From positions 6,535,019 to 6,599,018 of the forward strand of contig JANVCC010000047.1 of NCBI GenBank assembly GCA_025345505.1: a DNA stretch of 64,000 nt, in the 5' to 3' direction. Below are positions 1 to 23,490 of the stretch, piece by piece; position 1 is the stretch's first letter, and each line of letters starts with the position of its first letter. Made by a program: the position numbers and the translations under genes. This stretch comes from Todiramphus chloris collaris. Taxonomy: Eukaryota; Chordata; Aves; Coraciiformes; Alcedinidae. The notes beneath the pieces were generated by a model, which had not been told where the DNA came from, ran no database searches, and worked only from the letters and a program-made list of their open reading frames with translations.

Positions 1-751
1 CCTGTTCTTCAGAAATGTGTGATGTTGCTTTTAAATCAAAAGTATTCCAAATTCAAGTAGTGACAGATAGATAACTGAAATGCAAGAGAGGACCACTAGA
101 ATTCTTTACAGGTTGGCCAGACAAGTGCGATACTGATCCCAGTAATACCAGAGGCAGTATCCTATTGTATTGGTCATGTTTTTGTTAAAGATACTCCCCT
201 GTGTTTGTAAACTATAACTGTTCTAAGATTTTTGTTGGTGTATTCCAAAAGATCATTCTACAGAGTACAATATACACACAAGTCAAATTCAGTCCTCTGT
301 TCACACATACATGTAGTTGGGCTAACGAACAATGGGAAATAGTAAGTAAGAGAAGTTCAGAAAAAGTCTGTTCACAAACTTCTGATCTTTCTGGTTTATG
401 TCATTAAAAAACCCCAAGTGACAAACAGGCACTTGTTGATTTACATCATACAGACAAAAGAAACGCAGCAGGTGCTACCAGTCAACTGTTAGGTACTAAA
501 CTAAATCAGAATTCATGTTTTCACATTTCATGCTTCTCTAGTCAGTCAAGAACATGAAAATTCTCAGTTCTTTCCAGTTCTTCTTGGCTTTGAGTATATA
601 GCAAGGCACTAAAGGGGGACCCTTCTGGTCACTAAATTAACAGATGCTTTTTAACTGTAAGTTGTGAACTCCAATCACTGGAGCAGGAATTTAGTTTCTC
701 AGAAGGATCAGCCTTCAAGTAGCTGGCCAGTATTACACAAGTAGAGCGTAC
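1..751 (-). other. NDUFV2: NDUFV2 intron 7, partial
   Basis: This AT-rich intronic sequence has no recognised repeat. I looked on the minus strand for the last exon (SGRFSCEPAGG to the stop) and did not find it, so intron 7 is longer than 750 bases. Confidence 0.85.
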
Positions 752-12733
<11,982 letters not shown>

Positions 12734-12738
<5 letters not shown>

Positions 12739-12744
12739 GGCGGC
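12734..12744 (+). promoter_or_regulatory. YY1-type motif over the NDUFV2 start codon
   Basis: AACATGGCGGC on the plus strand fits the YY1 consensus AAnATGGCGGC and overlaps the minus-strand ATG. YY1 motifs at this position are common in TATA-less housekeeping promoters. Binding is inferred from the motif only. Confidence 0.55.
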
Positions 12745-12829
12745 GGTGGCGGCGGCGAACCCCGCTCCGCGTTTCCTTCTCCTTGAGGCCCCCGCTCGCC
12801 CTCCGCGCGGCGCCAAGGAGACGGGCCCC

Positions 12830-12839
12830 GCGCATGCGC
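12830..12839. promoter_or_regulatory. NRF-1 palindromic site
   Basis: GCGCATGCGC is a perfect copy of the NRF-1 (nuclear respiratory factor 1) core palindrome and lies 92 bases upstream of the start codon. NRF-1 coordinates nuclear genes for oxidative phosphorylation, so its presence in front of a complex I gene is functionally coherent. Confidence 0.7.
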
Positions 12840-13038
12840 CGGGCGCGCGCACGGCAGCGCGCGCGCGTGCCCGTCTGCCCGCCCGCCCGCCGGCTGAGGT
12901 CGCGCGCGGGGGCCGTTGGCGGGAGTTCTCTCCCCCCCGCTCCCTTTGCGGTGGCCGCTCGGCCACAGCGAGCGGGGCTTCTGCTGCCTCTGCCCGGCTG
13001 TCGGGGGTTGAGACAACCGGCTCTGGGAGGAGGTGGAC

Positions 13039-13355
13039 ATCTCCACGGCTTGGAAACCCCTCCAGGGATCATGGGAATTCCACCACTGCCTTGGGCAGCC
13101 CGGGACAGCCCCTGACAGCCTTGTGGGGAAGAAGTTGTTCCTCATGTCCAACCTAAACCTCCCCTGGTGCAACTTGAGGCCGTTTCCTCTCGTTCCTTGG
13201 GAGGAAAGACCGACCCCACCTGTCTCCAACCTCCTGTCAGGGAGTTGTGGAGAGCCAGAAGGTCTCCCCTGAGCCTCCTTTTCTCCAGGCTGAAGAAGCC
13301 CGGATCCTGTAGCCGTTCCTCACCAGAGCTGTGCTGTAGAGCCTTCCCCAGCTCC
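13039..13355 (-). mobile_element. CR1 LINE fragment next to the NDUFV2 promoter
   Basis: Reverse-complement CR1 runs from ATCTCCACGGCTTGGAAACC through AACCTCCCCTGGTGCAACTT to CTTCCCCAGCTC. The tail is missing on the promoter side. It borders the CpG island and is followed by CR1 sequence on the other strand. Confidence 0.88.
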
Positions 13356-13379
13356 CCTGTGTTCAGTACTCGGTGCTGG

Positions 13380-13490
13380 CAGAGTTCCCCAGGGGTCAGT
13401 CCTGATTCAAGTCTTGTGCAACCTCTTCATCAGACAGAGTGGACCCCCAGCAAGTTTGCTGACGATATGAAACTGGGAGGATTGGCTGCT
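13380..13490 (+). mobile_element. CR1 LINE fragment, opposite orientation
   Basis: A more 5' piece of CR1 ORF2, recognised by GTTCCCCAGGGGTCAGT and CAGCAAGTTTGCTGACGAT, lies on the plus strand just beyond the minus-strand copy. Adjacent inverted pieces may come from one insertion with 5' inversion, or from two insertions. Confidence 0.75.
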
Positions 13491-14009
13491 ACCACAGTAA
13501 TTTCTTAATTACATGTTACGGCAATATGCATTTTTCAGTTGGACTTCATTAATGTGTTACTAAACAAAAAAATACGAAAGGCATTTGGAGGTGTTTGTAA
13601 TTGAAACTCAGTCTATCTATCAGCTGATGATGCTAAAAAAGCAGTGTGGCCTTGAGTGGGAGCCTGATGTCTGCAGCGACTTTCAGACCTTCCCATCGCC
13701 CGGTGCATTCTGCTTTGTGATTCCTCAGAGGGGCTTTTGTGGACCACAGCGTGCTCCGTAGAAGTTCTCCAGCGTGACGCATCCACATGGGCAGCTGCCC
13801 TATGGAGAACAAGACTCCCTGTGCTTGCTTTCTTGACAACAGTCTGAAACGCAGCAGATGATGTACTCTGCCCCTTTCTCACCCCGTGATGGGTGAGAAA
13901 CAGCCTGGCCACCTCCTCCTGGAGCCTTCCACCCTGGCCCCAGCAGCCCCACAAGCTCTGGTTGCCTGGGCCAGTAAGGGAGAGCTGGAGAATATTGTTT
14001 TCCACAAAT

Positions 14010-14220
14010 GTAAGCTAGAGAATTATTCTTGCAATCAAATAATTATTTACTGTTGTCACTGGATTTCTTTCGTAATCTGCGTTATGCCGGATAATTGCTC
14101 TCAGGCTGTTGTTTTAAATGGAAATATGCTGGGGATAGTTAATGACTGTTACATTACTCTCCATCTTGAAAGGCAAAAATAAACAAATCGGCTTCCATTA
14201 ATCTTCAGCCCATTATTCAT
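14010..14220. other. Possible conserved non-coding element
   Basis: This repeat-free AT-rich sequence has several homeodomain-type TAAT/ATTA cores, for example TCAAATAATTATTTAC and CCATTAATCTTCAGCCC. The call rests on sequence texture alone and is weak. Confidence 0.2.
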
Positions 14221-14497
14221 TTGCTGTCTATTTTCTGACATCCATACTTCCAGCCATACAGTACGAGTAATCCAACTATGCTTGAAAACATTCAATTTTC
14301 ATTATTTTGTGATCTGTGCTCTAACATTGAGTAACGTAAGGAGTAAGTCATTTGCAATGTAAGGACTGTGAGTGTTTGCAATTTGAAGAGATTCTTCTGA
14401 AAACAGGTCATCTGGAGACAACAGAAATGCTATCAAATGGTATCCCAGGGTTCTTATCACATGAAAACATTGTCAGGCAGCTCTGCTGTCGAATGTC

Positions 14498-14745
14498 AAG
14501 AAGAAAAAGAAAGAAAAATTAAAAAAAAAAAAAAAAAGGAAAAGGAAAAGGAAAAAAAAAAAAAAAAGGAAAAACAGAAAAGGAAGAGGAAAAAGAAAAA
14601 AAAAGAAAAGGAAAAGAAAGAGAAAAAAAGAAAAGAAAAAAAGGATAAGGAAAAGAAGTAAAAGGAAAAAAGGGAAAGGCAAAAAGGAAAAGGAAAAACA
14701 GGGAAAGAAGAAGATAAAGGAAATAGAAAAAAGGGAAAAGGAAAG
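14498..14745 (+). repeat. Purine-only (A/G) low-complexity tract
   Basis: About 248 bases are almost entirely A and G, built from AAAAG, AAAGG and longer A runs, with only a handful of T. The opposite strand is a polypyrimidine tract. Such DNA can form triplexes and is unstable in length. All frames through it are Lys/Glu or Phe/Ser/Leu strings, not genes. Confidence 0.95.
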
Positions 14746-17740
14746 TTATTCCAATCTTTTGGAAACCTCAGCATTCTCCATTAATATGTTCATATTTAAC
14801 CAGTACAGTGATCTATTTTAGGGAGTGTGAAAACACAGGGGACAAACAGAAGAGATCATATTAAATAATCAAGACCTAAAAACACTGGAAACCAAAACAT
14901 TCTCAGTTGCAATCTTCACATTGCCACAGTGTACAAAAAAAGCCTAGCTTATATACCCAGGAGTGCTTGAGCTGAAAAAGTGTTGCTGTCTTTGTGATAA
15001 ATTAGATTTAATTAATCAAAAAATTATATGTACTACAGAGCAGAATTAGTGTAAAGTATGATCTAAGACATGTCTCTGTAAGTGGAGATGGAGCAGGCAC
15101 TGAGCTGCCTGCTCATTTAACACACTCACCCCAGAACTGTAAATATGAGGATGGAAATTTATCCACAACATAGAAGGCACTCTTCCAACAAAAGCTGACC
15201 GTATCAGTAGTGTCGAGGTTGTACATGGAACCACTTCTGCAGAACATTTGTCTTCGGAGAAATAACTGCAGAAAGATAGAGGCTGAAAAGAAACTGAGAA
15301 AGCACATGGAATGTGGCAAAAAACCCACCCCACAATTATGTAGCCACAGTAGTGAATAACAATTAAGAACCAAACTGGAAGTGAACACCAAGAAATGGTG
15401 CTGCAGTGGGAGACTGTCTGGAAGGGTAACAGTCCTTCCTACATCAGAGAAGCCTGGGAGATGCAGAAGGTGTTAGACCACTGGCCATCTCTTCTGTACT
15501 GGTGGAAAGTGGCACAGCTGCACCAGAGAAGACTGAAGTGCTTTTCCTCATCCGGGGACCGGGCCCATTGGTTTGTGAGATGGGAGCTTTCACAGATCAT
15601 TGTATACAACGAATACATTCTGTTTCTTTTCTGCTGGGCACTTTGCTTGCATGGTTTGAGTACTAGAGAGGATAGATTTACATCTTGTTCTACAGTTTGC
15701 TTGAATCCAATGGCAGCAGTACCAGTGAAGGATGGAGAGCGACAATGAAAAGAGGCTCAAGCCGTATCGTGTATTTAATGCAGATCAAATGCCTGCAGCC
15801 TCAGCATCCTTTAGACAGCAGCCATGGAATGAGTAGGAGGAAGTTTTGCAAGCTGTGGAGACATGAACTCGGTGAAATATTGATACCTGGTTTAGCCAGT
15901 TATTTTGGTTTATATCATGCAGTTTGATATATTTCAATATCAAAGTAACCGGTGCTTAAATTCAGAGGTGACTTGTTGGCATTCCTTCACAATACCATCT
16001 GCTCTGTGTACAGCTGGTGTTTCAGATTAGGAATACGGGATGATGTGTTTTCTTTACCGCTTCTGTGACACGCTGCGCTTTATTCCGCATGCCCACACGT
16101 TGCTTATGTTCCTAGATGTTGCTTTAGCGTTACTGAGGTCTAACGAGCAAAATAAATGTACTTCCGCTGATAGAATAAGGGGTGATGAAAAACATCTTAA
16201 TGGTGTTGACTCTGCAGGGCCCCTGTTTATATTTGTACGTTCTACAAATACTCTTGTTTCCATAGGTTGTAGCACTTTGTTTCTCCTTTGTCTGGAAGTA
16301 CGTTTCGTATTATGTATGAAAGTGGAAATGCACTTAAAGTTTAAAAAGAAACTTAATTTGAACTGCCCTTTATTTCTGCTGCTCACATTATTTAGAAATA
16401 GGTATCGATAACTGAAATGTGCCCATGTGGATAGGTATTTTTGCTGGGAGTGAAAGAATTGTAGTTGGTGCATAATAAAAACTTTGTTATCCAAAGCTCT
16501 TTTAGAATATGATTATGAATGATTGTATTTATTTTACAGATAGCAAAATGAAAGGCAAATGTGTATTGACCCCTGGTTAGTCACTAGAAGCCACCAAGAG
16601 CTGGAAAAGAACACAAATCCACCACCCTATAACCTGGCATCCTGTCCATGGACCATGTTTTTCCCCTCGTCTGAGAGAAATCTAGTTCCCAGTGACCAGA
16701 CATTCATAACCCCTGGTTTGCAACATGGGAAGGGCACTAGGAACAAATTCTTCTCAATTAAACAATGAAGAGAGAGGTATGAGGAGGTTAATGTGTTCAC
16801 ACACTTAGCATTAGACACTTGAATGCCCAGGGTAGGAGCTTGTGCTCCCTCCGTAGTTAACTGACTCCCTCCTTACTACTACAGAGCCCAAAGGGCTACT
16901 TTCCTAAATGAGTCTCCCAAGTCAGGTACCAAAAGCTATGAGGAAGAACCTCTTCCAATTTCATTTTAATTCTGACATTGCTTCTGTATTCAGGCTAAAT
17001 ATGAATTTATGCTTAAGGACGTTTTGAGGGGTAAATAAGCCTCTATAAGAGACACTGCTTCTCTCTTCAAGGAGGCTATGAAAGTCTGTTGTGTCTTCCA
17101 CTGGCATCTCCTGACTTTCTCATGTTAATCATCCGTGAAGTTCAAACGCCATTCAAAAAAGGGATCAGCATCTTTTTTTGCAGCAGCAGCTTTGAACTTC
17201 CTTTATTCCAAAGGGCAGCTAGAACTCTAATTAGGTACAGCAAGTCTTCATTATTTAGCTCCTTTATTATTTATGTCTTCCTCCCACAGTGCCTGAAAAC
17301 CTCCCATCTTGTGCTGGCAGAGACAGGAGTCCGAATGTTGCTCTACTGGCTTTCACAAGCTCCAGGTAACACTGCAGTCCCCGTGGCACAGCCCTTGATT
17401 CATAATCTGGGCTTCAGGGTGCTGACCCAACGCAGCCTCTAGCATCCTGAGCCAAAAACCTACCAATGCGCTCTCGCTGCCTTTCAGGCAAGGAATCACA
17501 CCTCCCGTGCACGGTTCCTACCTGCATGTGTCATAACTGTCACTCCCTCACTGCTGTCTCTCCCCACCTCATGCTAAGGAAATTAATTTTTTGACAATTT
17601 TTGTGGGTGATTTTATTAGTAAGTTCTGCAGGTCTTCTGGGAGGTGGGAGGAGACATAAGTGTAATTTTCAGTGGAGATAAATGCAGGAAGGACAACATG
17701 GGATGGAGTTTTAGGCTGTTTTCTCTTAAGATCCTGACAG

Positions 17741-18010
17741 TCACAGAACCATGGAATCATAGAATAATTCTGTTTCAAAAAGACCTTTAAGATCATCAAG
17801 TCCAACTGTTAACGCAGCACTGCCAGGGCACCACTAACCCATGTCCCTCAGCACCACATCTCCACAGCTTTGAAACCCCTCCAGGGATCATGGGGACTCC
17901 ACCTCTGCCCTGGGCAGCCTGGGACAGCCCTTGACAGCCCTTGCAGGGGAGAAATTGTTCCTCAGCTCCAGCCTAAACCTCCCCTGGTGCATCTTGAGGC
18001 CATTTCCTCA
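17741..18010 (-). mobile_element. CR1 LINE, 3' end fragment
   Basis: The plus strand starts with the inverted tail ATGGAATCATAGAATAATTC and continues through GATCATCAAGTCCAACTGTT and CACATCTCCACAGCTTTGAA to CATTTCCTCA. The 3' end is intact and 5' truncation is at about 270 bases. Confidence 0.92.
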
Positions 18011-20685
18011 GTTAGCGCGTTACTCTCTTTCTACAAAGATCACACTTGGACAGAATGGTGACAGCTTTAGTAACAAGTTTTGTTGCCTTGTCATACTTTT
18101 TAAGAAGAAGTTTCCTCTTCTCTGCAGTACACAGCTTTCATCTTGCTGGGATGCCCTCCTCCCCAATCCTTATCTGTGAAGGAGTAGCAGATGGAAAGGC
18201 AGGAACTTGAGAACAGCCTGGTGGGTACTGAGTGGGTGAGGTTCAAGTAGAATACAGTAGAATTGCTAAAGGAGATTTGAAATCTCTGAAGAGTTTATTT
18301 ATTTATTTATTTATCTTCCCCCTTTCTTTTCTAAAGAGAATAAATAAAGGTTTAGACAAGAAGTTGGTTTAGAAGGAGGGCAATGCAGAAAAGGAAAATC
18401 AGTGACCTACTTAAGAAATTAAAATGTATGAAACCTCTTGGCGTTGAGGTTACAAAACTAACAAAAAAAACACAACACAATGAAAGGAGACAACTTCTTG
18501 TCCTTCCTAGAGGCAGCAAAATTCTACCAGCAATGAATTTGACTTCTGGTCAAATTATTATTATTATTATCCTGTTGTTATTATGGAGTTTCAAGGGGTA
18601 TTTTTACTTTGCCTGGTATGACTTCTAGGGCACTTTCTAATGTGTTAGTATCTTGTCTGAAAACAAATGTTTCTTACTGTGTCAGGTATCTGGGGGCACA
18701 AACAAATCCCTGCCATCCTTCACTATTACCCCACTTATTATACCAATTATACTGGATTTCAGTAACTTTTTGAAACAAAAAATAGCTACTGACTTTCTTC
18801 ACTCTCCGCCCTCCCCCCCCAAAGTTGTTACATAGACACCATCCTGGATGACCAGAAGCTGTTGTTTATTTGTCCTTTAATCTTTGATCAGCTCACCTTG
18901 GATGGTCCTTCCAGCACTTAACACTCCTTGCTATCACCAGGTCATATCAACCTTTCCCCTGCATCAAAGTGGGTCCCCAGGGAAGGAGTCTGTTTCACCC
19001 CATGTAAATCAAAACGTGCACAGACCTAGTCAGAGCTACCTGAAGGTAATGTATGTGGGTGATAATTACACGCACAGGATTTACATTGGTCTTCTGCCCA
19101 AAGCTTTGCGAGTAATTAAGTCCATTGGGAACAGGCAGGCTGATGTGATACCTTTGTGGATTATTAGGACCCAGCTGTTCCACACTTTGATACCCGCGGT
19201 GAAACCAATCGCTGCCAAGTTGACAGGAGCATCCTGGTGCACAACATGAGAGCCTCCCACGGGTGTGCCCCCTGCACGCTCACACCTTTCCAGCACCCAG
19301 CACCGAGCCTGGGTGCCAACAGCGCGACTGCACCAGAGCCTGGGCCCGTCTTCCACCACCAAAGCTGACACAATGAATCATGATCGCCACACTGGAACAG
19401 GAGACAGGACTGGTGTCTGGGGACACCAGACCCCAAAGCGTATCTGCCCTTACCCATCTGTAACTTGAAATTCCTGCCACCAGAAACTCTGAGGTTTCAA
19501 ATTCCTCATTTGTTTCTCTCTTCCAGGTTCCTAAGGACTTTATTTCATCCTCTCTTTTAGATTCTGATGTCCACACATCACGCCATCTTTAATCATCCTC
19601 AGTCTTCTCACTTCTCTTCGGTTTATGCTCTTCACAGATGCAGGCATGATTTAACCTCTCGCAGATTAATCAGAATAGTGCCCTTGAACTCTCCTGCCTT
19701 TCCCATTTATTGCCTCATCATCCTTTCTCTTTTCATCTCTCAGCGTACCAAACAGTTTGCAATTGCTATCTGGGGCTTCATCAAAAAACCCACTTTAATG
19801 CACCTTCTGCCCTTGTACTTTGCTGACACCTAAGTCTGTTATTTATTTCAGTACCTGCCACATTATTTTCCCTCTTCTGAGTAAATTTGCTACTGATTTC
19901 AATCTTTCCCCATTCCCAGTCACTCAGGATATGTCTGCAAATACTGTTTCCTCAAATTTGCCCAAAATAATAAAGGGAAGCTGTGACTTTCCTTTAGTCT
20001 CTAAAAGCTCATTCTCACTTTCAAGGCCTCACCCCTCTTATAAAGTTGCATTAGTAACATTTTTTTTTCTTCTATTCAATACCCATAATTATTTTTACTC
20101 AATTGTACAACAGATATTCCTTGGTCAGCAACTGTGTGACAACGGGAATTATGTGACCAACAAACACACCCTGCAGCGTGGACCCTGCCCTGACAAAAGC
20201 CACCTTCCAGTCTGCACCACACTGCTGTCACTCCTCAAAAGCAAACAAGGACCTACCTCAGCACTAACTCGGTGCCAGAAATGGCTCTCCACTGCAGGTG
20301 CTGTCGTACAGGTGAACGCTGTCTCCATCCTGCACATTGTTCTCATCCAGAGTGACAAGAAATTGCCTGGCTTGGAATTGCCAGTTCATGTTTGGCACAA
20401 ATTTGGCCATTTGGGGATGGGGAGCTGTGCACCAAACCCAAAGCTGGGGGAGCTCCTGGGTAGGCCCATGTGCAGGTCTGGTGCCATCAAGGTGGTGGTT
20501 CTACAGAAAACCTCCTCTTCTGTTACACTATGATGCCAGTCTGCATTGCTCACTTGTTTCCTGCTTTCCCTTCTTGACCACTGTTCTGGAGAGAAATTTC
20601 CTGTATGTATGAATACTTAAAATAACACTTCAGTTCATCATTAAAGTTCTTCTTTGCTCTGATATTTGGGTCCCTCACTAAAAGA
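18011..20685. other. Intergenic, no gene recognised
   Basis: This stretch contains a TTTA microsatellite (18294-18315), an ATT run (18554-18570) and single-copy-looking sequence. The longest open frame (237 codons, 19820-20533) has no recognisable domain and no supporting context. Confidence 0.55.
18294..18315. repeat. (TTTA)n microsatellite
   Basis: About five uninterrupted ATTT units. Confidence 0.9.
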
Positions 20686-21152
20686 ATGACATTGAGGTGA
20701 TAGAGCATGCCCAAAGAAGGTCAATAAGGCTGGGGAAGGGCCTAGAGCATAAGTCTCGTGAGGAGCAGCTGAGGGACCTGAGCTTGTTCAGCCTGAAGAA
20801 AAGGAGGCTGAGGGGAGACCTTCTGGCTCTTGACCACTCCCTGACAGGAGGCTGAAGTCAGGTGGGGTTGGTCTGCTCTCCCAAGAATCAAGCGACAGGA
20901 CAAGAGGAAATGTCCTCAAGTTGCACCAGGTAAGGTTTAGGTTGGACATTAGGAAAAATATCTTCCCTGCAAGGGTTGTCAAAGGCTGGCCCAGGCTGGC
21001 CCAGGCTGCCAGTGATGGAGTCCCAGTCCCTGGAAGGGTTTCAAAGCCATGGAGATGTGGTGCTGAGGGACATATGTTGACCTGTCAGTGCTGGGTGAAT
21101 GGCTGGACCTGATGATATTAAAGTTCTCTTCCAACCAGAATAATTGTATAAT
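20686..21152 (+). mobile_element. CR1 LINE, 3' fragment
   Basis: It runs from ACATTGAGGTGATAGAGCAT through CTGAGGGACCTGAGCTTGTT and GTTGCACCAGG to the tail CCAGAATAATTGTATAATG. A short local duplication (GGCCCAGGCTGGCCCAGGCT) lies near 20988. Confidence 0.92.
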
Positions 21153-22252
21153 GTCTAAAAGCCCCATGACAACAGTGAAGACTGCTGGAACTGATACCAC
21201 TCACACTAATGTGTTGTTTGTTTGATGTTGGTTTCATGCTGTTCTGTGGTTTCCTTGCTCTTCCCCATCTGTCCCACAAGTACTTTTTGTCCCCTCCTGT
21301 TTAATTCTTTGGTTTAACTCTCTGGGGAGACAAGGACAGGACCTAAGAGGGGCTTTACTGAGAGGAACTGTCGCAGTGACAAAACTAGTTCTAACATGTG
21401 TCCTTGCAGAAAAAGATCTATACTGGAGATTCCTGTAAAGTCTTGAGTGGAAGAATAGTGTAAAGGAAAGGGGAACCAAATCCCAGTCCCGTTGCAGATT
21501 CATTCCTTTCTCCAAGTTTCTCATCCACTTGTGTGGACAATTCTAAACTGCCAAATGTAATATCGATAATCTCAAAATCTGCTCAAATCACTAGATGTTC
21601 AGTGCTTAGAATGTTGTCTTCCCTATTTTGCATGATCTAACTGTAACTGGTGTTAAATTATTCCTATTTATTCTGGAAATACGAAATGTGTTACTTTGCT
21701 CTTAATCTGCATAGACTGAAACCATCTGCTGCGGTTCACAGCTGAAGAACAAGAGATTATAAATTCTGCCTAGGATTTATATCCAGCCCTCATTAAACAA
21801 GTAATTATTGCTGGTACCAAGTTGTAAATCAGAGAAGTGCACAATTACAATCTCATTTAAGCATATGAATGAACCCTTCCCTCTTTAAAAAAGAAAAACC
21901 ATTTAAATACATGTTTATCTTTTACTTCTACCTGGTGGCAAGAAGGCAGTGATTAGTGGCTCAGGTAGAGGAGTGGAGGCTGTTCTCAGGGGAGCCAGTG
22001 TCTCTAATTCCATGCTAAGTAACAGCTTATTTGACAGAAGAAGGAAAATCGTGCTGTACTCAGTTGCAGGATCAGCTGATTTGCCCACATCATGGCAGGA
22101 AGCAAGAGTCAGCAGGGAGAGTTTTTCCATGAGAAGACCTCCTGGTGAAATATATTTTGTTTGCATTGAACTCAGATATACTACAAGCCTGCTTGAGTTA
22201 AAGTAGAAACATAAAGCATCCTGTTGGGATGGGATTCTACTTCCCTGCTTTG
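21153..22252. other. Intergenic, no gene recognised
   Basis: This is unique-looking, moderately AT-rich sequence with no repeat family recognised and only short frames. Confidence 0.55.
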
Positions 22253-22575
22253 CTCTGGTGAGCCACCCCTGCAGTGCTGGGTCCAGCTCTGTAGTCCTCA
22301 GCACAGCAGAGACAGGGACCTGTTGGAGCGGGGCCAGAGGAGCCCCAGCAATGCTGGGAGGGCTGGAACCCCTCTGCTGGGAGGCCAGGCTGGGAGAGAT
22401 GGGGGGGTTCAGCCTGCAGAGGAGAAGGCTCTGGTGGCTTTTCAGTACTTAAAGGGCGTTAAGAAAGATGGAGAGCAACCTGCTCTACTTGCAGATGTCC
22501 CTGCTAACTGCAGGAGGGTTGATCAAGATGACCTTTAAAGATCCTTACAACCCCAACCATTCTATGATTCTGTTT
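22253..22575 (+). mobile_element. CR1 LINE, young-looking subfamily, internally deleted
   Basis: From GGTGAGCCACCCCTGCAGTG the copy is nearly identical to those at 35948 and 50250 for about 120 bases. After GAGAAGGCTCTGG it jumps to the last 110 bases (CTTGCAGATGTCCCTGC to CATTCTATGATTCTG), so about 200 bases are missing from the middle. Confidence 0.93.
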
Positions 22576-23431
22576 GCCTTGCACCCAGACATACCAGAAG
22601 ACTGATTGAGGCAGGAAGTGAAACATTGTGTGGTATCTGTTTTCTTGGCATAGTTGCACAAAAATAACAAAGCTAAGAGAACTGTACCCAGTCTGCAGAA
22701 ATGTGAAGGAATCCAATGGCCACCACGCAGTCTGCAAACAGGTGGCACCCACCTGAAGAGGCTGGACTGGAGCTGTGCGCAGAAGAGTGTAAAATCTGCT
22801 GACAAGCCAGCGCAGACTGGTTCCGACCTTGGGAAAGAGGAAGAAAACCTTGGGTCCAGACTGGCCTTGATCCACGGGAAAGCCATATGTAAACACAAGC
22901 AATACATAGTGGAGCTTGGGGATGGGAACGTGCTCTGTCTGGCTCCAGCTTCCCCTGCCAGAGAGCTCTCAAACTCAGCCATCACAGCCTTGGAGGCTAA
23001 GGATCATCACGTAGCCATCAGAAACCACAAGACATCATCAGTCTCGCAGTACTGTAGAACTAAGGCTTCATGGATAGGTCCATATTTTTCATTGATGATC
23101 GATTTTTGTTTGTTAAAAGATGGATTGGCTAAAAGCTGAGTATAAGTAGATGTCTACTGGAATTACTGACTGACTCATCTTCTCAGAACTCTCCCGCTGT
23201 GGTGGTCCCTGGGTTCCAGCCGTAACAGTTGGGAGAAAGCAGTTTCTGCTACCCACACCAGTTTGCCAGAGTCTGAAAAGAAACTCCTGACAGGAGAAGT
23301 AATACCACAGAGAAGCTAGAGAGGAACAAGGTTATCTGTGAACCCAACAGACCAGTTTTCCCATGAAGGCAGATACTGGAGCGCTTTTAATCCATGCATT
23401 GGATGCTAAGTATTTTCACTGGGTTTGGATA

Positions 23432-23490
23432 CATCATAGAACCATAGAAGTTTTGGGTTGGAAGGGACCTTTAAAGATACTCTATGTATA
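23432..23490 (-). mobile_element. CR1 LINE tip
   Basis: CATCATAGAACCATAGAAG followed by GGGTTGGAAGGGACCTTTAA is the inverted 3' end of CR1. Homology fades after about 60 bases. Confidence 0.8.

Larger units (their letters stand above)
13491..17740. other. Intergenic, no gene recognised
   Basis: This 4.2-kb stretch holds a 250-base purine tract (14498-14745), an AT-rich block that could be a conserved non-coding element (about 14010-14220), and a stretch near 16020-16500 that keeps several CpGs and ends with AATAAA. Open frames here are short and unlike known proteins. Confidence 0.6.

Noticed and set aside
1-751. Search for NDUFV2 exon 8
   Set aside because: No minus-strand segment resembling the expected C-terminal SGRFSCEP to GVQAGL sequence was found, so it is taken to lie outside the window.
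14437-14774. Lys/Glu-rich and Phe-rich open frames
   Set aside because: They are translations of the purine tract and its complement.
19820-20533. 237-codon plus-strand frame
   Set aside because: It has no recognised domain, low-complexity start, no CpG island or splice context. Chance is the better explanation without expression or conservation data.
22654-23139. 161-codon plus-strand frame
   Set aside because: No similarity to a family I know, an overlapping minus-strand frame of like size, and no splice or promoter context.
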